This document shows, piece after piece, positions 16,646-24,765 of a stretch of 64,000 bases of DNA (position 1 is its first letter; the number at the start of each line of letters is the position of its first letter). The notes beneath the pieces were generated by a model. The model had not been told where the DNA came from. It worked only from the letters and a program-made list of their open reading frames with translations, and ran no database searches. A program made the position numbers and the translations under genes. Source of the stretch: an uncultured Maritimibacter sp. (GTDB lineage Bacteria > Pseudomonadota > Alphaproteobacteria > Rhodobacterales > Rhodobacteraceae). Where the stretch lies: assembly GCA_913063035.1 (NCBI GenBank), contig CAJXYS010000008.1, positions 1 to 64,000 on the forward strand. Reading direction: 5' to 3'.

Positions 16646-17479
16646 TCAGACCCGCAGGGGCGCGGCCTTGGCGAGGCGGTCGAAATCCATCAGCGACGCG
16701 ATCAGCCCCGGCATCTGGTCGAGCGGGATCATGTTGGGTCCGTCTGAGGGGGCGCTGTCGGGAGCCTCGTGGGTCTCGATGAACACCGCCGCGATGCCGA
16801 GAGAGACCGCGGCCCGGGCCATCACCGGCGCGAACTCGCGCTGCCCGCCCGACGCGCCGCCAAGCCCGCCGGGCTGCTGCACGGAATGGGTGGCATCCAT
16901 GACCACGGGGTAGCCGGTGCGGGCCATGATCGGCAGGCTTCGCATGTCCGTCACGAGGGTGTTGTAGCCGAAGCTGACGCCCCGCTCGGTCAGGAGAATC
17001 CGCTCGTTGCCGGTGGACGCGATCTTGGCGGCCACGTTGGGCATGTCCCAGGGGGCCAGGAACTGGCCCTTCTTGACGTTGATCGCCGCGCCGGTGCGCC
17101 CGGCGGCCAGCAGCAGGTCGGTCTGGCGGCAGAGAAAGGCCGGGATCTGGATCACGTCCACGGCGGCGGCGGCCTCGGCGCAGTGGGCGGCCTCGTGGAC
17201 ATCGGTCAGGACCGGGCAGCCGATCGCGTCACGCACCCCGGCAAGGATCGCGAGCCCGGCCTCGGCGCCGACCCCGCGCTTGCCGGACAGCGAGGTGCGG
17301 TTGGCCTTGTCGAAGGACCCCTTGAAGACGAAGCGCGCGCCCGCGGCGGCGCAGGCGTCCTGCATGGCGCCGGCGATCATCTGGGCGTGATCCGCGCTTT
17401 CCAGCTGGCAGGGGCCGGCGATCACGGTCAGCGGCTGGTCGTTTCCGACGGCGAAATCGCCGATGTCTATGGTGGTCAT
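16646..17479 (-). CDS. kdsA: 3-deoxy-8-phosphooctulonate synthase (KDO-8-phosphate synthase)
   Basis: A 277-residue enzyme that condenses phosphoenolpyruvate with arabinose-5-phosphate to make KDO-8-phosphate, the precursor of KDO for lipopolysaccharide and for the linker of group 2-type capsules. Recognisable blocks are VIAGPCQLES near residue 19, FKGSFDKANRTS near 52, PVLTDVHE near 88 and DATHSVQQPGG near 195. The C-terminal FIETHEAPD fits. It follows the capsule-export genes on the same strand with almost no gap, which suggests it supplies KDO for capsule as well as LPS. Confidence 0.95.
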   Translation of the reverse strand: MTTIDIGDFAVGNDQPLTVIAGPCQLESADHAQMIAGAMQDACAAAGARFVFKGSFDKANRTSLSGKRGVGAEAGLAILAGVRDAIGCPVLTDVHEAAHCAEAAAAVDVIQIPAFLCRQTDLLLAAGRTGAAINVKKGQFLAPWDMPNVAAKIASTGNERILLTERGVSFGYNTLVTDMRSLPIMARTGYPVVMDATHSVQQPGGLGGASGGQREFAPVMARAAVSLGIAAVFIETHEAPDSAPSDGPNMIPLDQMPGLIASLMDFDRLAKAAPLRV

Positions 17480-17480
17480 G

Positions 17481-19058
17481 TCAGGCGGTTACCTGTTCCC
17501 TGAGAATGGCGGCCGTAAGCGACAGCATCAGGTATAAACCGCCGAAGATCAGGAACGCCAGCAGCGTGTTCTCGGCCGCGCGCGGATAGCTGGGCTCGTC
17601 GGGGACGACCGGGCTGACGCCGAGCGACAGGTAGCGCACCTGCCGGTTGGCCTCGATCCGGGCGGTCTCGAGTTGCTGGAGCGCCTGGGCGAGCAGGGCC
17701 TGTCGCGTCTCGAGATCGGCCTGTGCGACGACAAGCTCGCCGGAAATCTCGGCGAGGGAGGCCGATCCACCGGCGCTGCCGGTCATTTCGTCGCGCATGC
17801 GGGCGATCATATTCTCGAGCCGCGCGATGTTGGCGCGCGCGACCTCGACGCGCGTGGCGTTGGGCGCGGCGTTGTCGAGCAGGCGCTCGAGCTTCAGGCG
17901 TTCGTTGCGCAACTCGACCTCGAAAGTGGAGATCTGGTTCATCTGCGCCGATACTTCCATCTCGGCGCTCAGGACGCCGCGTTTCTTCTGCAGCTCCAGA
18001 ACCCGGTCCTGCGCCGCCAGCATCTTGCGTTCGGCCTCCTCGTAGCTGTCCCGGGCGCCGGCCATCTGGTCGGCGCGCAGCCGACGGGTCAGGTTGTCCA
18101 CCTGTTCCTCGGCGTAGGAGATCAGCGCGCGTGAGAACTCCGCGCTCTTCTCGGGGCTGGTGGCGGCGACCTCCATGCGGATGAGGCCCTCGGTCGGGTC
18201 GTAGCCGATCGTGACGTGCCGCTTGTAGAGACGGTAGGCGGCCTCGTTGGTGGCCCCCTCGGGCAGGCGCTGGACCGGGTCGATCCCGGGCTGGCTGAAA
18301 TGCGCCTTGAAGCCCTTGTCCCGGTCGAGCCGCAGCATCGCCTCGCGCGACAGGAGGTAGCTCTGGACCGTGATGGAATCCTGCGTGGTGGCGAACTGGG
18401 TTCCCGCGAAGAGCCCGCCCAGCTGTCCGCCGCCGCCGCCGCCGTCGGCCTGCTGTATGACGAACTCGCTCTGCGTGGCGTAGAGCGGCGTGGCCACCTT
18501 GAAGTAGTAATAGGCCGCGGCCAGCGTCGGGAGCAGGACGAATACCGCCAGCCGCGCCGCGAGGAAAGCCACGCGCAGGCGCCTGCGCCGGGCGATGTCC
18601 CTCTGGATGCGCCGGATTTCCTGCGCCCGCGCGATCTCGGCATCGGGCTGCGGTGCCGCCGGTGTCGGCCGGGCGGGCTGTTTCGGCGCCCCGGGCTGGT
18701 TGGCGAGGCGGTCCCGCGCCGTATCGGCGCCCGGGGCGATCAGGTTCATCACGTCCGACGGCTTGAACGGGTCGATGCCCTTGCGGCGCAGAATCCGCAC
18801 CGCGTCGATGTCCGACGCGGGTTCCAGCCCGTGCTTCTGTGCGATCCGCCGGGCCATGCGCAGCTGGCGCCCGGTAAGGTTCTCGCGGCGGATGGCCTCG
18901 AGTTCCTGTTCCGGCGAGGCATCCGGCCCGGGCGACGCCGACGGACCAGCCGTTTCCTGCGTCCGTCCGTCCGCCGGTCCGGCTTCCGGCCCCGGCATCG
19001 CGTCGCGAAGCGACGGCCGCCTGACGCGGTAGTTCCTAGCCGTTGGTTTCGTAGTCAT
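17481..19058 (-). CDS. kpsE: Capsule polysaccharide export inner-membrane protein (KpsE/BexC/CtrB-like)
   Basis: A 525-residue PCP/OPX-partner protein. The N-terminal 160 residues are a proline/alanine-rich cytoplasmic region containing a small helical block (LTGRQLRMARRIAQKHGLEP). One membrane helix spans about 163-187. The large periplasmic part holds extended coiled coils (about residues 320-470), and a second helix lies at the very C-terminus (TLLAFLIFGGLYLML). This topology is that of KpsE, which bridges the ABC exporter to the outer-membrane channel. The ATG at 19058 overlaps the kpsT end by 23 bp. The long N-terminal region exceeds E. coli KpsE. Confidence 0.82.
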   Translation of the reverse strand: MTTKPTARNYRVRRPSLRDAMPGPEAGPADGRTQETAGPSASPGPDASPEQELEAIRRENLTGRQLRMARRIAQKHGLEPASDIDAVRILRRKGIDPFKPSDVMNLIAPGADTARDRLANQPGAPKQPARPTPAAPQPDAEIARAQEIRRIQRDIARRRRLRVAFLAARLAVFVLLPTLAAAYYYFKVATPLYATQSEFVIQQADGGGGGGQLGGLFAGTQFATTQDSITVQSYLLSREAMLRLDRDKGFKAHFSQPGIDPVQRLPEGATNEAAYRLYKRHVTIGYDPTEGLIRMEVAATSPEKSAEFSRALISYAEEQVDNLTRRLRADQMAGARDSYEEAERKMLAAQDRVLELQKKRGVLSAEMEVSAQMNQISTFEVELRNERLKLERLLDNAAPNATRVEVARANIARLENMIARMRDEMTGSAGGSASLAEISGELVVAQADLETRQALLAQALQQLETARIEANRQVRYLSLGVSPVVPDEPSYPRAAENTLLAFLIFGGLYLMLSLTAAILREQVTA

Positions 19059-19704
19059 AGAGCCTCTTGGCCTCTTCAAGGGTCTCGAACATGAGCATCT
19101 GACCGTCCTTCAGCACCGCGGCGGAGCGACAGAATTTCTCAAGCGTCCTGGCGTCGTGCGAGACGATGACCACCGTGGCGTTCCGCAGCCTTTCCTGCAG
19201 GATCGTTCCGGCCCGCTTGTTGAAGCCGACATCGGTGGTGGCGGGCATGCCCTCGTCGATGAGGTAGACGTCGAAATCGAGCGCCAGCAGCAACGAGAAG
19301 GAAAACCGTGCCCGCATGCCCTGCGAATAGGTGCCCACCGGCATGTCGTAATACTCCGCGATCCCGCAGACGTAGCGGCTGAAAGCCTCGACGTAATCGG
19401 GGTCAAGGTCGTAGAGCCGCGCGATGTAACGCGCGTTCTCGGTGCCGGTGTGACGGTTGACGACCCCGCCCATGAAGCCGAGCGGGAAGGAAATGCGGCA
19501 ATTGCGGCGGATATGGCCCTCGTCGGGCTTCTCCAGCCCGGCCATCATGTTGACCACGGTGGTCTTGCCGGTACCGTTCGGGGCGAGGATGCCGAGGCTG
19601 CGGCCCTGCTCCACGCGGAAAGACGCACGGTCGAGGATGACCTTGCGCTGGGTTCCCGTCCAGAAGGACTTGCTGACGCTCTCGAACTCGAGCATGCCAC
19701 TCAC
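19036..19704 (-). CDS. kpsT: Capsule polysaccharide export ATPase
   Basis: A 222-residue ABC ATPase of the polysaccharide-exporter branch. Walker A is APNGTGKTT near residue 41, the signature is TYSQGMRAR, Walker B is VYLIDEGM and the H-loop is IVSHDA. The signature and the EGM ending of Walker B are those of KpsT/CtrD rather than importers. It would hydrolyse ATP to move capsule across the inner membrane with a KpsM permease. No KpsM gene is adjacent, since upstream is the divergent-unrelated nhaA. It starts the kpsT-kpsE-kdsA unit. Confidence 0.9.
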   Translation of the reverse strand: MSGMLEFESVSKSFWTGTQRKVILDRASFRVEQGRSLGILAPNGTGKTTVVNMMAGLEKPDEGHIRRNCRISFPLGFMGGVVNRHTGTENARYIARLYDLDPDYVEAFSRYVCGIAEYYDMPVGTYSQGMRARFSFSLLLALDFDVYLIDEGMPATTDVGFNKRAGTILQERLRNATVVIVSHDARTLEKFCRSAAVLKDGQMLMFETLEEAKRLYDYETNG

Positions 19705-19876
19705 ACTGCACTGGCCACGATCCTCGTGGCAGGACCGGCGACGGGCCGTAACACCGCGCCAAACCGGTATTTACCACGGCCAGCGCCGGGTTAGAACCTT
19801 TTTGGCATGAGAGTTTTAATGCCGGAATAATCCCGGTCCCAGGCCCGATCGGCGGGGCCGTCCGCGGCTGGTCCGG

Positions 19877-21094
19877 TCACCGCCGCCCATGCACTCCGAG
19901 CCCACGCCCCAGCAGGAAGGCCGGCACCGCAGCGCAGAGGCTGAGCAAGACCCCGAGCCGCGCGGCCTCGAGCGTTGGCCCGGGGCCGAACGCGGAGGCC
20001 GCGATGAAGAGCGGCATGGTGAACCCGGCGGCCGCGGCCAGACCGACCACGATCAGCGTCCTCGGACCGATCCCGGCCGGCCAGCCGAGACCCAGCGGAC
20101 GCGCCGCGAGCCAGCCCCCGGCCAGGATGCCGAGCGGCTTGCCGAGGAGAAGCGCGGCCAGGACCAACCAGCTTGCCGTGCCGAACGCGCCGAGGGGTGC
20201 GCCGGCGTTTACCAGCGCGAAAAGGAACAGGCTGATCTCGACGGGAAGCTTCACCAGGTGGGCTGCACGATTGAGGAGATCGGCAAGCCGGCCCTCTGCC
20301 TCGGCAAAGACACCGAAGGCGTGATCCGAATGCGGAATCGCGGGCACGATCGGCAGAAGACCGAGCGCGGGGTTGAGCCCGGCCTTGTAGACACCGTACC
20401 AGCTGAACGCCCCGGCCACCGCGTAGGGCCAGAGCCCGAACCGCATCCGTATCCGCGTCGCGCGCGGTTGCAGCGGGTCGTCGCCATCGCGCCGGCGCGG
20501 CAGGCGGTTGAAGAGCAGGTAGGCGCCGAGCCCCGCGCCGAGCGGCAGCAGGAGCCAGCCGCCGTCGACTGGCGCGGCCGGGTAGGCCAGGGCGAGGATC
20601 GCCAGCCCGGCGGCATCGTCGGCCAGCGCCAGCAGCAGGATGAGCCGCAGGGCCGGATGCCCGGCGCCGAAGATCGCCCGGCCCACCACGTAGGAAATCG
20701 CGATGTCGGTCGCCGCGGGCACCGCCCACCCCGCGGCCAGCGCGTCCCACTGGGCCGGCGCCAGCGCGGCGGCCAGCGCGACGTAGACGAGGACGGGCGC
20801 CGTCACCCCGCCTGTCGCGGCCAGCAGCGGCGCGGCGCCCCGGCGCCCCCGGAAGGCGCCGTGCTGCAGCACCAGGGCCTCCCAGACTTCCTTGAAGGCG
20901 AAGGCGAAAACCAGCGCCATCAGGACCCCGTTGACGAGGAAGCGGATGGTCGGGCCGCTCTCCGTGCCGGGCAGGGGGGCGGCGGCGAAGGCGCGGTACC
21001 CCGCGGGATCGACCTGCGCCCAGACGAGCGCGAGGATGGCCCCCGCCACCACGAGAGCCGAGGAGTTCGTGACGACGTCCCAGACGCGATACAT
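19877..21094 (-). CDS. nhaA: Na+/H+ antiporter NhaA
   Basis: A 405-residue antiporter with about twelve membrane segments that exchanges internal sodium for external protons, supporting salt and alkaline tolerance. The essential aspartates are present: one in VPAATDIAIS and the pair in LALADDAAGL, equivalent to E. coli D133, D163 and D164. The GxTMPLF segment (AAGFTMPLFIA) in the C-terminal half also fits. The ATG at 21094 was chosen for the AGGGG 6 bp upstream; a start at 21115 is possible. It is monocistronic and divergent from the glycosylase gene. Confidence 0.93.
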   Translation of the reverse strand: MYRVWDVVTNSSALVVAGAILALVWAQVDPAGYRAFAAAPLPGTESGPTIRFLVNGVLMALVFAFAFKEVWEALVLQHGAFRGRRGAAPLLAATGGVTAPVLVYVALAAALAPAQWDALAAGWAVPAATDIAISYVVGRAIFGAGHPALRLILLLALADDAAGLAILALAYPAAPVDGGWLLLPLGAGLGAYLLFNRLPRRRDGDDPLQPRATRIRMRFGLWPYAVAGAFSWYGVYKAGLNPALGLLPIVPAIPHSDHAFGVFAEAEGRLADLLNRAAHLVKLPVEISLFLFALVNAGAPLGAFGTASWLVLAALLLGKPLGILAGGWLAARPLGLGWPAGIGPRTLIVVGLAAAAGFTMPLFIAASAFGPGPTLEAARLGVLLSLCAAVPAFLLGRGLGVHGRR

Positions 21095-21243
21095 GCGAGC
21101 CCCTGCACCTGCCATTTCCCGCGGGATAGAGCAGGCCGCCGGTCGAGGCAACATGGGGCGGATCCAAAGCTCTGCCGCCTGGGACGGTGGCAGGGCCGCC
21201 CGCGATGTTTGGCGGCAGGCCGCGCCGCGCCTAGATTGGGCCC

Positions 21244-21852
21244 ATGACGGAACGTTTCGACGACCTCGCCCGCGCCGTGCGTGGCTGCCGGCTCTGCGCA
21301 GAGACATTTTCCGCGACCGCCACGGCCCATGCGCCGCGCCCGGTTTTCTGGGCACGTCCGGGGGCCCGTATCCTGATCGTCGGCCAGGCCCCCGGCGCCC
21401 GCGTGCACGAAAGCGGCGTGCCGTTTTCCGACCCGTCCGGCGACCGCCTGCGCCGCTGGATGGATATCGCGGAGGCCGAGTTCTACGACCGTGACCGGAT
21501 CGCGATCCTGCCGATGGCCTTCTGCTTTCCGGGCTATGACGCCAGGGGCGGCGACCTGCCGCCCCCGCCGATATGCGCGCGGACCTGGCGGGACCGTGTT
21601 TTCGCGGAACTGCCCGCGGCGCGGCTGACGCTGCTGGTCGGGGGGTATGCCCAGAAATGGCATCTCGGCGGCGCCGCGCGCGGTGGGGTGACCCGCACCG
21701 TCGCGGGTTGGCGGGACCACGCGCCGCGGCTCTTCCCCTTGCCACACCCGTCCTGGCGCAATACCGCATGGCTGAAGAAGAATCCCTGGTTCGAGGCCGA
21801 TCTGGTGCCCGAGCTGCGCCGGGCCGTGCGCGCCGCGCTGGAGGATGGATGA
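21244..21852 (+). CDS. Uracil-DNA glycosylase family protein
   Basis: A 202-residue single-domain member of the uracil-DNA glycosylase superfamily (COG1573-like). The first motif appears as VGQAPGARVHESGVPF near residue 40 and the second as LPHPSWRN near residue 165. The four-cysteine cluster of family 4 enzymes is not complete (only GCRLCAE near the start), so an Fe-S cluster is doubtful and the protein may belong to a cluster-less branch. Likely role is removal of uracil or related bases. The stop overlaps the next start (ATGA), so the pair is translationally coupled. Confidence 0.75.
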   Translation: MTERFDDLARAVRGCRLCAETFSATATAHAPRPVFWARPGARILIVGQAPGARVHESGVPFSDPSGDRLRRWMDIAEAEFYDRDRIAILPMAFCFPGYDARGGDLPPPPICARTWRDRVFAELPAARLTLLVGGYAQKWHLGGAARGGVTRTVAGWRDHAPRLFPLPHPSWRNTAWLKKNPWFEADLVPELRRAVRAALEDG

Positions 21853-22643
21853 CCGAAACGACCCCCCTCGACGCCGCCCGTGCGGCAATGGACCGCGCGC
21901 CGGAGGACACCCCGGCGCGGCTGGCGTTCTACCGCACGTTGGCGGCCTCGGAGCTGTTCCTGCTGCTGAGCCGGGAGCCGGAGGGCGACGAGACCGTCGA
22001 GCCCGAGGTGTTTCCGGTCGAAAACGCCCGGTACGTACTGGCCTTCGACCGCGAGGATCGGCTGACCGCCTTCACCGGTGCTGCCGCGCCATACGCGGCG
22101 CTCTCGGGGCGGGGGCTGGCGGGGATGCTGGCGGGGCAAGGCCTGGGGCTGGGGCTGAACCTCTCGGTCGCGCCGTCGGAAACGCTGCTCCCCGCCGAGG
22201 CCGTCGATTGGCTGTCCGAGACCCTCGGTGCAGACCCGGACCAGGTGGAAGACCACCCCGAAACGCTCGATGCGCCGCGGGGCCTGCCCGACCGCCTGCT
22301 GACGGGGCTCGATGCGGGCCTCGCCGCAGCTGGCGGGCGCGCGCGCTGCGCTTACCTCGCCGCGGTCGGGTATCGCGGCGGTGGGCGCGGTCACATGCTG
22401 GCCTTCATCGATGCCGCGCCGGGCGCCGAGCCGGCGCTCACGCGGATCGTCGGCGAGGCGCTGACCTTCTCTGGGATCGAGGCGGGAACGCTCGACGTCG
22501 CCTTCTTCGCGCCGAGCGACCCGATCGCCGCGCGGCTGGCGCGCGTCGGGCTGCGCTTCGACCTGCCGCAAGCCGGCACTCCCCCCGCATCCGCGCCGAA
22601 ACCGCCCGGCAGCGATCCGGACGCGCCGCCGATCCTGCGCTGA
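21849..22643 (+). CDS. SseB family protein
   Basis: A 264-residue cytoplasmic protein with an SseB-like N-terminal domain: an opening helix (ARLAFYRTLAASELFLLL) followed by VFPVENARYVLAFDREDRL and a C-terminal domain after residue 130. SseB-like proteins were named from a type III secretion context, but widespread homologues like this have no known function. It starts within the stop codon of the glycosylase gene, so the two form an operon. The last 25 residues are a proline-rich tail. Confidence 0.7.
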   Translation: MTETTPLDAARAAMDRAPEDTPARLAFYRTLAASELFLLLSREPEGDETVEPEVFPVENARYVLAFDREDRLTAFTGAAAPYAALSGRGLAGMLAGQGLGLGLNLSVAPSETLLPAEAVDWLSETLGADPDQVEDHPETLDAPRGLPDRLLTGLDAGLAAAGGRARCAYLAAVGYRGGGRGHMLAFIDAAPGAEPALTRIVGEALTFSGIEAGTLDVAFFAPSDPIAARLARVGLRFDLPQAGTPPASAPKPPGSDPDAPPILR

Positions 22644-22653
22644 GCCGGGCGCC

Positions 22654-23589
22654 CTAGTAGCCCGCGGCCGTATCCACGAGATGCAGCAAGGGTTCGCCGG
22701 CCTCGCCGCGGCGGATGTTCTCGGCGATGACCCGGGCGGCGCTTTTCGGCCTGGTCTCGGAGGCGATATGCGGCGTCACGGTCACCTTGGGATGCGCCCA
22801 GAACGGGTGCGCCGGCGGCAGTGGCTCCTCGCGGAAGACGTCGAGCGTCGCATGGCCGACCTGGCCCGTATCGAGCGCGGCCAGAAGCGCCGCGTCGTCG
22901 ATCAGGGGACCGCGGCCGGGATTGACGATCACGGCGCCCGCGGGCAGCCGGGCGATCCGCGCCGCGTTCATCAGGTTCTCGGTCGCGTCGGTCAGCGGCA
23001 GGAGCAGCACCACGATCTCTGCCGCCGACAGAACGGCGTCGAGCCCGTCCGCCCCGGCCCGGCAATCGAGCCCCGCGATGGACTTCTGCGACCGGGCCCA
23101 GCCCATGACGTTGAAGTTGAGCCGCGCGAGCGCCTGACCGCAGGCACCGCCGAGTTCCCCGAGCCCCAGCATGCCGATCGTCCGGTCCCGGGCGAGCGGC
23201 GGCACGGTGCCGCTGCGCCAGATGCCGTCCTGGCCCAGGATGTGGCGGTCCATCCCGAGATGGTGGCGTAGGACGTGGCCGGTCACCCATTCGACCATGC
23301 CCTCGGTCAGGCCCTCGTCCACCATGCGGGCGAGCGGCGCGGTCAGCGTGTCGTTGGTGACGATGTTCTCCACCCCGGCCCAGAGGTTCAACACCGCCTT
23401 GAGCCGGGTGTAGGGCCGGAAATCCTGCACCGCGCCGCCGGGCGCGTAGACCATGTAGTCGACCGCCTCCGGCGCGGCGTCGCGGACAAGGCGCGCGTCG
23501 ATGCCCGTCTCGGCGAAGGCCGTCCGAAGCGGGGCCTCGTAGGCGTCCCAGTTATCCTCCGGGGCGGCGAACAGTACGGTAACCGTCAT
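22654..23589 (-). CDS. ghrA: Glyoxylate/hydroxypyruvate reductase A
   Basis: A 311-residue member of the D-2-hydroxyacid dehydrogenase family that reduces glyoxylate to glycolate and hydroxypyruvate to glycerate with NAD(P)H. The dinucleotide-binding GLGELG is near residue 143. The catalytic residues are expected in LNLWAGVENI, VNPGRGPLID (Arg), DVFREEPLP (Glu) and TPHIASETRP (His), and all are present. The short N-terminal domain and GMVEWVTGHVLRHH segment are those of GhrA rather than GhrB. It follows rodA by 36 bp on the same strand and may be read from the rod-shape operon. Confidence 0.9.
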   Translation of the reverse strand: MTVTVLFAAPEDNWDAYEAPLRTAFAETGIDARLVRDAAPEAVDYMVYAPGGAVQDFRPYTRLKAVLNLWAGVENIVTNDTLTAPLARMVDEGLTEGMVEWVTGHVLRHHLGMDRHILGQDGIWRSGTVPPLARDRTIGMLGLGELGGACGQALARLNFNVMGWARSQKSIAGLDCRAGADGLDAVLSAAEIVVLLLPLTDATENLMNAARIARLPAGAVIVNPGRGPLIDDAALLAALDTGQVGHATLDVFREEPLPPAHPFWAHPKVTVTPHIASETRPKSAARVIAENIRRGEAGEPLLHLVDTAAGY

Positions 23590-23625
23590 GCGGGTTCCTC
23601 TCTTCGGGGCGGTTGTGGACGGCGC

Positions 23626-24765
23626 CTAGCGCGGGCGGTGGATATGGGCGCTCTGCACGAGGCCGAAGGCGACCAGCAGCACGAGCATCGCCGAGCCGCC
23701 ATAGGAGATCAGCGGCAGCGGCACGCCGACGACCGGTGCGAGGCCCATCACCATCGACATGTTCACGGCGAAGAACAGGAAGAAGGTGGTGCCGAGCCCC
23801 AGCGTCAGCAGCGAGGCGAAGCGGTCGCGGTTCCGAAGCCCAGAGACGAAGCAGAGCACCACGATCAGCGCGTAAAGCGACAGCAGCGAGATGCCGCCGA
23901 GAAAGCCGAACTCCTCGGCGAGCGTGGTGAAGATGAAATCGGTGTGCTTTTCGGGCAGGAAGTTCAGACGCGACTGGGTACCCTGCATGAAGCCCCGGCC
24001 GGTCCATCCCCCGGACCCGAGCGCGATCTTCGACTGGGTGATGTGATACCCGGCGCCCAGCGGGTCCGAGGCCGGGTCGAGGAACGTGTCGATCCGGCGG
24101 AACTGGTAGTCCTTCAGCAGCTGCCAGGGGGTCCCCCGCGACATCAGAACCGCCGCAACCGCCCCCCCGCCGAGCGCGATCACCGCGGCGAAGTAGATCC
24201 AGCTGACCCCGGCGAGGAACATCATCGTGCCACCCCCCGCCGCCAGCAGCAGCGCCGTGCCGAGGTCGGGCTGGCGCAGCACCAGCGCCATCGGCAGCGC
24301 GATCAGCAGCAGCGGCAGCATCACGAAGAGGGGGCGGGACACCTTCTTGATGTCGAGCCAGTCGTAATAGGCCGCGAGGATCATCACCAGCGTGATCTTG
24401 GTCAGCTCCGAGGGTTGCAGCCGCATGAAGCCAAGGTCGATCCAGCGCTGGGCGCCCATGCCGACGGAGCCCATGAACTCCACCGCGAGCAGCAGCAGCA
24501 TCGAGACACCGTAGGCAAGGGCCGCCATGTTCCGCCAGAACCAGATCGGCACGAAGGCCACGATCAGCATCAGCACCAGCCCCAGCGCAAAGCGCTTCAT
24601 CTGCGGATCGGCCCAGGGGTCCATCGTGCCGCCCGCCACGGAGTAGAGCATCAGGAACCCGAAACCGGCGGCGGCCGCGATCAGCAGGATCAGCGCCCAG
24701 TTGAGGTAGAGCACCTTGCGCAGCCCGCTCGGGACGGTCTTGACCTTGTATTCGAGGTAACTCAT
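23626..24765 (-). CDS. rodA: Rod-shape peptidoglycan glycosyltransferase RodA
   Basis: A 379-residue SEDS-family membrane protein with about ten hydrophobic segments, which polymerises lipid II into glycan strands during side-wall growth. Family landmarks include QPSELTKI near residue 117, the GWTGRGFMQGTQS loop with LPEKHTDFIF around residues 240-260, and the closing PLISYGGSAML. The partner transpeptidase gene overlaps its start by 4 bp (ATGA type). It completes the mreBCD-mrdA-rodA set here in one direction. Confidence 0.96.
   Translation of the reverse strand: MSYLEYKVKTVPSGLRKVLYLNWALILLIAAAAGFGFLMLYSVAGGTMDPWADPQMKRFALGLVLMLIVAFVPIWFWRNMAALAYGVSMLLLLAVEFMGSVGMGAQRWIDLGFMRLQPSELTKITLVMILAAYYDWLDIKKVSRPLFVMLPLLLIALPMALVLRQPDLGTALLLAAGGGTMMFLAGVSWIYFAAVIALGGGAVAAVLMSRGTPWQLLKDYQFRRIDTFLDPASDPLGAGYHITQSKIALGSGGWTGRGFMQGTQSRLNFLPEKHTDFIFTTLAEEFGFLGGISLLSLYALIVVLCFVSGLRNRDRFASLLTLGLGTTFFLFFAVNMSMVMGLAPVVGVPLPLISYGGSAMLVLLVAFGLVQSAHIHRPR

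Noticed and set aside
21244-21852. UdgX-type crosslinking uracil glycosylase
   Set aside because: The KRRIH insertion and the full cysteine set of UdgX are not seen, so only the superfamily is claimed.
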